From Neorhizobium sp. UBA7851 (GTDB taxonomy: Bacteria; Pseudomonadota; Alphaproteobacteria; Rhizobiales; Rhizobiaceae): a DNA stretch of 10,428 nt. The translations under genes were made by a program, and so were the position numbers. Within the stretch, counting starts at the first letter, position 1, and every line of letters begins with the position of its first letter. Location: positions 1,917-12,344 of the forward strand of contig DLSX01000043.1 in the NCBI GenBank assembly GCA_002500765.1, read 5' to 3'. Positions 1 to 5,106 of this stretch are shown here, one piece after another. The notes under the pieces were generated by a model. The model worked only from the letters and a program-made list of their open reading frames with translations, did not search any database and was not told the DNA's origin.

Positions 1-1
1 A

Positions 2-799
2 ACCGTCAGGCCGGGCCAGTTCGTCGTCGGCTCGTTCTGCCTGTCCGACACCCCCTGCCCGCATTGCCGCTTCGGCTTCCAGTCGTCCTGCGAACAGCGT
101 GAATTCATGGTCGGCGCCCAGGCGCCCTATGCACGCGTACCCTTGGCAGATGGCTCGCTGGTCGCGACCGCCGAATTGCCGTCCGACGACCTCATTCCGA
201 GCCTGCTGGCGGTTTCCGACGTTCTCGGCACCGGTTGGTATGCGGCGGATGCTGCCGGCGTGACCGAAGGTTCGGCGGCTGTCGTCGTCGGCGACGGCGC
301 CGTTGGTCTGATGGGCGTGCTGGCCGCCAAGCGGATGGGCGCGGCCCGCATCATCGCCATGAGCCGCCACAAGAGCCGTCAGGATCTGGCGCTGGAATTC
401 GGCGCGACGGACATCGTGTCCGAGCGCGGCGAGGCAGGTATTGCCCGCGTCAAGGAACTGACCAACGGTGTCGGCGCCGAAAGCGTGCTGGAATGCGTCG
501 GCATGGAAGAATCGATGTCGCAGGCCGTCAATTGCGCCCGCCCCGGTGGCAAGATCGGTTTTGTCGGCGTGCCGCATGGCGTGACATTCGATGGCCAGCA
601 ACTGTTCTTCCAGCAGAAAAGCCTGCTGGGCGGCCCGGCCCCGGTTCGCCGCTACCTGCCTTATCTCATGGATCTCGTGCTCGACCGCGAAATCAACCCC
701 GGCAAGGTTTTCGACCTGGAAATTCCGTTGGCGGACGTCGCGGAAGGGTACCGCGCGATGGATGAACGCCGCGCAATCAAGACTTTGCTGCGCTTCTAG
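2..799 (+). CDS. Zinc-type medium-chain alcohol dehydrogenase, 5'-truncated by window edge
   Basis: Medium-chain dehydrogenase/reductase that would interconvert an alcohol and an aldehyde or ketone with NAD(P). The frame is open from base 2, giving 265 residues; about 80-90 N-terminal residues, with most catalytic zinc ligands, lie outside the window. Visible first is the structural-zinc loop at residues 16-30, written D-x2-C-x2-C-x7-C (DTPCPHCRFGFQSSC), so Asp stands where the classical first Cys would be; I recall this variant from a subgroup of the family. The Rossmann motif GDGAVG is at residues 97-102. The second beta strand ends AMSRHKSRQ, with Ser where NAD-specific enzymes have Asp and basic residues after it, which suggests NADP(H) (inference). 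The C-terminal MDERRAIKTLLRF ending is typical. The substrate is unknown. A hairpin just after the stop separates it from the next gene. Confidence 0.9.
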   Translation, partial: TVRPGQFVVGSFCLSDTPCPHCRFGFQSSCEQREFMVGAQAPYARVPLADGSLVATAELPSDDLIPSLLAVSDVLGTGWYAADAAGVTEGSAAVVVGDGAVGLMGVLAAKRMGAARIIAMSRHKSRQDLALEFGATDIVSERGEAGIARVKELTNGVGAESVLECVGMEESMSQAVNCARPGGKIGFVGVPHGVTFDGQQLFFQQKSLLGGPAPVRRYLPYLMDLVLDREINPGKVFDLEIPLADVAEGYRAMDERRAIKTLLRF

Positions 800-809
800 G
801 AACGCCATC

Positions 810-836
810 GATACGCCGCGGTACCTGCGGCGTATC
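810..836 (+). terminator. Perfect 10-bp hairpin after the alcohol dehydrogenase
   Basis: The arms gatacgccgc (810-819) and gcggcgtatc (827-836) are exact reverse complements around a 7-nt loop, starting 10 nt after the stop codon. The stem is strong, but the following bases (cccctcctt) are C-rich with few T, so it is a weak intrinsic terminator or an mRNA 3'-end stabiliser rather than a textbook terminator. Confidence 0.55.
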
Positions 837-986
837 CCCTCCTTCGCCATTCATGAACGAAACGCATAGGCCCAATTGGTTTGTGCCATCTAATGCCGGC
901 CGCGCCGAAGCCTATCTCTCATCAGGGACTTGGCGGCTGCGGCCGCCGGCCTCCCTCGCCATCTCGCGCATAAAGAGGAACACAGG
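837..986 (+). promoter_or_regulatory. Leader region of the CMD-cupin gene, with small hairpin and SD
   Basis: This gap should hold the promoter and 5' leader of the next gene. I cannot point to convincing -35/-10 boxes. It contains a GC hairpin (ggcggc 932-937 / gccgcc 942-947, 4-nt loop) and a good SD (agagga, 974-979) 7 nt before the ATG at 987. The reading frame is open upstream to a TTG at 930, but the extra residues would precede the signal peptide and have no SD, so 987 is the preferred start. Confidence 0.4.
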
Positions 987-2201
987 ATGAAGAACATCGC
1001 CGCCAGCATCGCCATTTCCACTCTCGCCGCGACCGGCGTGGAAGCACAGGAAGAGCGTCGTCGCGTGGCTCCACCCGCCGTTTATGACGTTGCGCCGGGA
1101 CTCGGTGATTTCACCGACAATGTGCTATTTGGCGAGGTCTGGGAACGCGCCGAACTGAAACCGCGCGACCGCAGTCTGGTGACCGTCTCGGCGATCGTTT
1201 CGACAGGCAAGACGGCACAGATCGCCGGTCATGTGCGTCGCGCGCTCGACAATGGCGTCAAGCCTGAAGAGATCGGCGAACTGATCACCCAGCTCGCCTT
1301 CTATACCGGCTGGCCGAACGCGATTTCCGCCGTTGCGGAAACCAAGAAAGTGTTCGACGAACGCAAGATTGCACCGCTGGCCAACAGCGATGCGGCCAGG
1401 ATCGAGCTGGAAGCCACGGCTGAAGCCGCGCGAACCGCAACCGTCAACACGACGGTCGCCCCCACGGCTGCCGTCCTCGCCGATCTGACCAACCGGGTCC
1501 TTTTCGGCGACCTGTGGCAGCGACCGGATCTTTCGGCGCGCGACCGCAGCCTTGTCACCATGGCGGCCCTGATCGCAGTCGGGCAACCCGAACAGCTGCC
1601 TTTCCATGCCAACAGGGCGATGGATAACGGGTTGAGCAATACCGAAGCCTCCGAAGTTGTCGCGCAGGTCGCATTCTATGCAGGCTGGCCGCGCGCCATG
1701 TCGGCCGTGCCGGTGCTGAGCCGCGTCTTCGAAACCCGCGCCGGCAAGGCTGCGGCCACACAGAACAAAGCCTCCCAAGGAACAGAAATGAACATTCAGA
1801 TCACCCGCGCCAAAACCTCGGAAACCACCGGTCCCGCCGATTATTTCACCGGCGAAGTGAAGATTTCCGGCAATTACAAGGGCGAAGAGCCGGCCCGCGT
1901 CAGTGGCGCAACCGTATCCTTCACGGCTGGCGCGCGGACGGCATGGCATACGCATCCGCTCGGCCAGACGCTTTTCATTATATCGGGCAAGGGCCGGGTA
2001 CAGAAGGAAGGCGGCGCCGTGGAGTCTGTCGGGCCGGGTGATGTCGTCTGGATCCCGCCACGTGTCAGGCACTGGCACGGCGCTTCCGCCGACGAAGCCA
2101 TGTCGCATTTCGCGGTGGCGGAAGCCGAAAATGGCAATGTCGTCACCTGGCTGGAGAAGGTATCGGACGAGGACTACGCAAAAGGCACCGCGATAGACTG
2201 A
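987..2201 (+). CDS. Exported tandem CMD-domain protein fused to a hydroxynitrile-lyase-like cupin
   Basis: 404-residue protein. Residues 1-20 look like a Sec signal peptide (short basic start, hydrophobic run, cleavage after VEA before QEE). Two carboxymuconolactone-decarboxylase-like domains follow (about 35-123 and 162-248). They are clear internal duplicates, sharing VLFG-x2-W, RDRSLVT, A-x-DNG and AFY-x-GWP. Neither has the CxxC of AhpD peroxidases; I see no Cys in the whole protein. A cupin domain fills about 268-398: HTHPLGQ supplies H321, H323 and Q327, and PPRVRHWHGA supplies H362 and H364. The His-His-Gln-His set matches the Mn-binding site of the cupin hydroxynitrile lyases (GtHNL type, often annotated (R)-mandelonitrile lyase). 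That family link is good, but actual lyase activity is not shown. The flavodoxin gene begins 25 nt downstream. The CMD and cupin parts are commonly separate proteins, and the seam carries an internal start. Confidence 0.88.
   Translation: MKNIAASIAISTLAATGVEAQEERRRVAPPAVYDVAPGLGDFTDNVLFGEVWERAELKPRDRSLVTVSAIVSTGKTAQIAGHVRRALDNGVKPEEIGELITQLAFYTGWPNAISAVAETKKVFDERKIAPLANSDAARIELEATAEAARTATVNTTVAPTAAVLADLTNRVLFGDLWQRPDLSARDRSLVTMAALIAVGQPEQLPFHANRAMDNGLSNTEASEVVAQVAFYAGWPRAMSAVPVLSRVFETRAGKAAATQNKASQGTEMNIQITRAKTSETTGPADYFTGEVKISGNYKGEEPARVSGATVSFTAGARTAWHTHPLGQTLFIISGKGRVQKEGGAVESVGPGDVVWIPPRVRHWHGASADEAMSHFAVAEAENGNVVTWLEKVSDEDYAKGTAID
1777..1790 (+). promoter_or_regulatory. Internal ribosome-binding site and ATG at the CMD/cupin seam
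   Basis: AAGGA (1777-1781) stands 6 nt before an in-frame ATG (1788-1790, Met268) exactly where the cupin domain begins (MNIQITRAK). It is as good as the SD sites of the true gene starts here. It could yield a 137-residue cupin without signal peptide, or be the relic of a formerly separate gene now read through. Confidence 0.55.
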
Positions 2202-2226
2202 TCCCGACGCTTTCACGGAAACAACC

Positions 2227-2805
2227 ATGCCGCACCATCCGCAAAGACGCCATATCTTGAGAGCTTTGCCCCTCGCCGCCGCCGGCCTTCTGCTGGCGGC
2301 GAGGAAGGGTGACGCGCAGGAACAGCCTGCAGCCTCCCAACGTGTACTCGTCGCCTATTTTACCCGAACGGGGAATACCGAAGTTATCGCGCACCAGATC
2401 CGTCGGGCGAAGCAGGCATCATTCTTCCGAATGGAGCCTGCCACTCCGTATCCCGAGGAATATGAACCGACGGTGGCGCAGGCCAGACGCGAGACCGGAT
2501 CAGACTATCTTCCGCCGCTTGCACAGCTGGTCGCCGATATCGGCCGATACCAGACGATCTATCTCGGTTTCCCGATATGGGGCATGACGGTGCCACCGGT
2601 CGTTCGCTCGTTCCTGCGTGCTCACGATTTTTCCGGCAAGACTGTGGTTCCGTTCATCACGCATGGTGGATATGGGACCGGCAACAGCACCGAAATCCTG
2701 CAATCGTTCGTACCCGGTGCAGAACTGGCCCCGGCCTTTACGATGGAGGCCGATCAGGAACGAAGGACCCTGGAACAGGTGACGGGCTGGATCTCCCAAA
2801 AGTGA
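2227..2805 (+). CDS. Flavodoxin-like protein with Tat-type leader
   Basis: 192-residue flavodoxin-fold protein predicted to bind FMN and carry electrons. The N-terminus, RRHILRALPLAAAGLLLAA, has twin arginines (R7-R8) before a hydrophobic stretch and a likely cleavage after GDA (residue 30). This suits Tat export, which carries folded, cofactor-loaded proteins. The FMN phosphate loop is YFTRTGNTE (44-52), the family's T-x-T-G-x-T pattern. GFPIWGMTVPP (114-124) and THGGYGTGNS (145-154) match the two isoalloxazine-contacting loops. It resembles the short flavodoxin_4 type often annotated simply as flavodoxin. The start has only a weak SD (gga near 2218), consistent with translation after the upstream CMD-cupin gene 25 nt away. 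Two exported proteins in a row suggest a shared periplasmic redox task; the partner is unknown. Confidence 0.85.
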   Translation: MPHHPQRRHILRALPLAAAGLLLAARKGDAQEQPAASQRVLVAYFTRTGNTEVIAHQIRRAKQASFFRMEPATPYPEEYEPTVAQARRETGSDYLPPLAQLVADIGRYQTIYLGFPIWGMTVPPVVRSFLRAHDFSGKTVVPFITHGGYGTGNSTEILQSFVPGAELAPAFTMEADQERRTLEQVTGWISQK

Positions 2806-2815
2806 CCTTCCCTGA

Positions 2816-2845
2816 CGCGGGGTTCTCCGCCTCCTGCCCCCCGCG
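2816..2845. terminator. GC-rich inverted repeat between convergent genes
   Basis: cgcgggg (2816-2822) pairs with ccccgcg (2839-2845) across a 16-nt loop, in the 59-nt gap between the converging flavodoxin and cytochrome b genes. It has no T-run, so a bidirectional terminator is only a possibility. Confidence 0.3.
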
Positions 2846-2853
2846 CGAGGATC

Positions 2854-2888
2854 GCTGTTCGCCGTCAGGCCCATCTGTGGCGAACAGC
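2854..2888 (-). repeat. Perfect 10-bp inverted repeat around the cytochrome b stop codon
   Basis: gctgttcgcc (2854-2863) and ggcgaacagc (2879-2888) are exact reverse complements. The stop codon of the - strand gene (2865-2867) lies in the 15-nt loop and the right arm lies in its last codons. It may be a terminator or mRNA-end hairpin for that transcript, but no U-run follows. Confidence 0.45.
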
Positions 2889-3533
2889 CATCAGGGCATA
2901 ATGCGACAGCGCGGCATACAGCCCGATGATCGAGGCGTAATTGACGAAAAAGCCCCACGCAGCCTCGTTGAAGTCCCACATGTCGAGTGAATAGGTCAGA
3001 AGCAGTTTCGAGCCGAAGGCCATCTCGAACGAACTGCGAATTCCCCATAGCACGATGATCGCGGCAAGGATCCTTGACACCAAGGTGACGGGCCAGCGCG
3101 GCCCCGCATATCCCGTCATGCCTCCAACGATGTTCATCACCACACTCCACCGCGTTCCCAGATGGACGGCGATGATCAGCAGAAGCCAATAGCCTGCAAA
3201 CATATGGATTTCGCGTATGGCGAAACCGCCATCAAGCGCCATGAAGGCGAACAGATCACGCGAGATCAGCAAACTCGTGACCAGCATGATCAGCATCGCA
3301 ATCGCCAGACAAATGATCGTCGCGATGTTGAAGATGCGGACCGCGTCCCGCTTTCCCTTTCCGATCCTGCCATACCAACGCCTGTTGAACAGGTTGTGGC
3401 CGATGACGAGCAGAAACAGCGCGGCCCCGAAGATCTCGTGGGTGAGGTTGTCGCGCCACCAATAGGCAAGGCACGCGACAATCAGCCCGATGGCGACGAA
3501 ATCCAGAAGCAGGCGGATACGAAACATCGCCAT
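2865..3533 (-). CDS. Six-helix cytochrome b-like membrane protein (DUF4405-like)
   Basis: 222-residue integral membrane protein with about six hydrophobic helices (near 8-25, 33-50, 68-90, 108-128, 150-167, 195-217). Histidines occur as two pairs, H32/H46 and H110/H124, each 14 apart and lying in or at the edge of helices 2 and 4. This is the geometry that holds two stacked b hemes in the cytochrome b/bc1 superfamily. H211 is an extra one in helix 6. I assign it to the DUF4405/cytochrome b561-like group (probable) and infer quinone-linked or transmembrane electron transfer. Its ATG at 3533 shares one base with the TGA of the upstream P460 gene (TGATG), so the two are translationally coupled. 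A GTG at 3536 and an ATG at 3527 are alternative starts. It is probably the membrane redox partner of that cytochrome. Confidence 0.78.
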   Translation of the reverse strand: MAMFRIRLLLDFVAIGLIVACLAYWWRDNLTHEIFGAALFLLVIGHNLFNRRWYGRIGKGKRDAVRIFNIATIICLAIAMLIMLVTSLLISRDLFAFMALDGGFAIREIHMFAGYWLLLIIAVHLGTRWSVVMNIVGGMTGYAGPRWPVTLVSRILAAIIVLWGIRSSFEMAFGSKLLLTYSLDMWDFNEAAWGFFVNYASIIGLYAALSHYALMAVRHRWA

Positions 3534-4027
3534 CACTTGAATTCGAACCGACGAAGTTCATTGAACGTATAGAGAAATTCGCGGTCGGAGCGCGAGGAAT
3601 GACAGGTCTGACAGCGCGCGGTGTTCTCGGCTTCGTTGATGGAACCGTCGGGCTTGAACCACTGGAACTGCCAGTCGGCGGTGCGGCGACGTTCATCGTA
3701 GTCGAGACCCCAGTCCTGCCCCTTTTCCATGATGAAATAACGAAACACCTGACCGTCGCGATAATCCACGAGAGCGACATGCGTGCCGTTCGGTGTCGGC
3801 TCTCCACGCTGCACCGCCTCGATGGCCTCACGGGTGGTCATGATGTGTTCGGTGACTTCGCCGCGGGTGACGGTCGTGTAATGCACCAGCTTGCTGATAT
3901 CCGGCATCGTCGCTCGGGTGGGCTCGGCATGGACCTGCAGACCGACACCGAGGACGAGGGCGGCCACCAGCGCGCCGGGCCAGAGCGATTTCACCAGCCG
4001 TTGATACCGACAAGACAAGAGGTTCAT
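3533..4027 (-). CDS. Exported cytochrome P460-family monoheme c-type cytochrome
   Basis: 164-residue periplasmic protein. It has a long signal peptide (basic start, hydrophobic GALVAALVLGVGL, cleavage after VHA at 34), then a P460-type domain with a single C-terminal heme c motif CQTCH (C139, C142, H143). Known P460 enzymes cross-link a lysine to the heme and oxidise hydroxylamine or bind NO. K102 (FIMEKG) is a possible cross-linking Lys from its position before the aromatic segment and heme motif, but this is not certain, so catalytic activity versus simple electron transfer stays open. The SD AAGGA (4037-4033) is 5 nt from the ATG at 4027 but only 2 nt from the ATG at 4030, so 4027 is preferred. 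The cytochrome b-like gene follows with a one-base stop/start overlap. Confidence 0.82.
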   Translation of the reverse strand: MNLLSCRYQRLVKSLWPGALVAALVLGVGLQVHAEPTRATMPDISKLVHYTTVTRGEVTEHIMTTREAIEAVQRGEPTPNGTHVALVDYRDGQVFRYFIMEKGQDWGLDYDERRRTADWQFQWFKPDGSINEAENTARCQTCHSSRSDREFLYTFNELRRFEFK

Positions 4028-4030
4028 CAT

Positions 4031-4495
4031 GGTCCTTCCGTTCCGTTCAGGATGCGGGAACAGTACGGGAAGGCCAGCAGCGGGATTACCCCGGCGGAAT
4101 GACTAGGGCCTATGAATTCAAAGGATGAATGAGGCCATTGGCCAGCTAGGTGAAGGTGCTGTAAGCCAATGCCGCCACGCCTTCACTCCGCCTGCCCACT
4201 CCTACCGATATCTGGTGAGTCGGGTACCGCCGTGACGTGTGGCATCTCGCCGTTCCCTCAAGGATAGTTCAAGTTTAGAGAGTTCGCATGGTGACGCTAC
4301 GTTCTTGATCGGAAATGATGGAAATGACTGGATAAAGCCGCCCACCCTATGTGCGGCTAGAGATAGCACGACGCCTCGCGCCTCATCCTTGACCCGCGGA
4401 TGAACAAATAGAACACGTCACCGCAAGTTGCCACGTACTCGCGTCGCGGCCCCCGATCTGTTCTCAGGGCGCTACTCCTCCTCTCAGCCGCATAG
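4031..4495. other. About 465 bases with no recognisable gene
   Basis: The first part must hold the promoter of the leftward P460 operon, though I cannot point to clear boxes. The rest has stops in all frames at short intervals. A + strand frame across 4126-4232 reads NEAIGQLGEGAVSQC... but I cannot name it. A 6-bp hairpin (agccgc 4336-4341 / gcggct 4353-4358) is weak. Composition looks less GC-rich than the flanking genes, consistent with decayed or imported DNA. Confidence 0.5.
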
Positions 4496-4729
4496 ATCGA
4501 TGATGATCTTGCCCTAAGCCCTGCCGTAGATATCTACTCGACCTCACATCACGTGGTCGAGCTCAAGCTGCAAGGTATCCACAAGGGTGATCTACCGCTT
4601 CCTGGCGGCGTGCTCCGCGCTACAGGCAAGAAGTTCGACGTGATGTGCTGCGATGTCTGGCACCTCAAGGAGGGCAAAGTGAAATCTTTCCATTGCTATA
4701 ACGGTCTTGTCGCTCTGCTGCAAAGCTGA
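4496..4729 (+). pseudogene. C-terminal remnant of a SnoaL/NTF2-like ester cyclase
   Basis: One frame reads from just after a stop at 4493-4495 to TGA at 4727-4729 and has no start of its own. Its C-terminal stretch has the family pattern of SnoaL-like polyketide cyclase / NTF2-like proteins: DIYS, VELKLQGIHKGDLPLPGG, ATGKKFDV, CDVWHLKEGKVKSFHCYN, ending LLQS. The usual first half (about 60-70 residues) is absent upstream in every frame I checked, and the last residues seem lost as well. It is therefore a gene fragment, not a small working gene. It is followed after 31 nt by another fragment on the same strand, so both probably come from one former operon. The family call is from remembered consensus, not a search. 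Confidence 0.68.
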
Positions 4730-4760
4730 GCGATCGCCGACATAACAAGGTGGAAGGCGC

Positions 4761-4970
4761 ATGGCAGCTAAAATGAAGGTCGACATGAGAGGCCTGACGG
4801 CCGAGCGCAGTTGGGCCAGCACGGCTAACCACCCCGCAATCCGCGCGTTATCCGAGGGCATTGAGTTCATCGGCGCTGTCAACAGTAACCGCGCCAGCGC
4901 GGAAAGGGCAGTGAAAGCCGTCGGGATGGGACGTGCGTTTGACAGCGTGATAGTCCCGCATACGCCATAG
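4761..4970 (+). pseudogene. N-terminal fragment of a Gfo/Idh/MocA-type oxidoreductase
   Basis: 69 residues after a good SD (aaggtgga, 4747-4754). The start (MKVDMRGLTAERSWAS, then HPAIRALSEGIEFIG, then SNRASAERAVKAVGMGRAFDS) follows the N-terminal Rossmann half of Gfo/Idh/MocA proteins of the Gal80-like branch, which begin with a VGIVGLSAERGWA-like stretch. An Asp sits where the first Gly of the dinucleotide motif belongs, and after FDS (about 4943) homology stops and the frame ends within 8 codons, against a family length near 350-380. It retains a start site but cannot make a working enzyme. Family assignment is moderate. The lost 3' end faces a truncated gene on the other strand. Confidence 0.55.
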
Positions 4971-5106
4971 ACCAAGGCAGCACCACGCCTTTTTGCTCAT
5001 TAAGGGGTTCGAACCCAAACTGCATTTCCTTGCCGATGATTTCAATTGCATGGGCGTTCAACACAGGCACGCGGTCTAGTCGAGATGGCTCATGGCGTTC
5101 GATCAT
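4879..5106 (-). CDS. Unrecognised small or 3'-truncated gene after the threonine-synthase-like gene
   Basis: I do not recognise this product. The frame from ATG 5106 gives 75 residues and overlaps the end of the threonine-synthase-like gene by 17 nt, an arrangement like the other coupled junctions of this operon. Its first about 45 residues (IERHEPSRLDRVPVLNAH, then AIEIIGKEMQFGFEPLNEQK) look like real protein, hydrophilic with balanced charge. After about LPWSMAYAG (near 4960) the frame runs antisense to the Gfo/Idh fragment and turns Arg/Ser/Pro-rich, as shadow frames do. The simplest reading is a sixth operon gene whose 3' part was deleted. The SD is poor (gga only 3 nt before the ATG). 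It could also be spurious. Confidence 0.35.
   Translation of the reverse strand: MIERHEPSRLDRVPVLNAHAIEIIGKEMQFGFEPLNEQKGVVLPWSMAYAGLSRCQTHVPSRRLSLPFPRWRGYC
4974..4994 (+). terminator. Weak terminator-like hairpin with T-run
   Basis: aaggc (4974-4978) pairs with gcctt (4987-4991) around an 8-nt loop and is followed by TTT, directly after the stop of the Gfo/Idh fragment. The stem is only 5 bp, so this is tentative. Confidence 0.22.

Noticed and set aside
930..986. TTG start giving a 19-residue N-terminal extension of the CMD-cupin protein
   Set aside because: No SD, and it would bury the signal peptide; ATG 987 has an SD and places the leader at the N-terminus.
1125..2228. Long - strand open frame antisense to the CMD-cupin gene
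   Set aside because: Low-complexity Arg/Gly-rich translation with no family pattern, opposite a gene with clear domains, signal peptide and SD; a GC-rich shadow.
2500..3189. - strand frame of about 229 codons spanning flavodoxin and cytochrome b ends
   Set aside because: Runs antisense to the flavodoxin and out of frame with the cytochrome b-like gene; no motifs.
3599..4102. + strand frame antisense to the P460 gene
   Set aside because: The opposite strand has a signal peptide, CxxCH and SD; this frame has none.
4255..4290. MerR/SoxR-like operator around ctcaaggatagttcaag
   Set aside because: The two halves do not form a proper inverted repeat and no regulator gene is present.
4592..4975. 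- strand frame of 127 codons across the gene fragments
   Set aside because: Exactly antisense to the SnoaL and Gfo/Idh remnants, whose + strand translations fit known families better.
4879..5106. Resemblance of the small - strand ORF to NepR-type anti-sigma factors
   Set aside because: Only a short IGKEMQ-like stretch is similar; the rest does not follow the NepR pattern and there is no PhyR or ECF sigma gene nearby.
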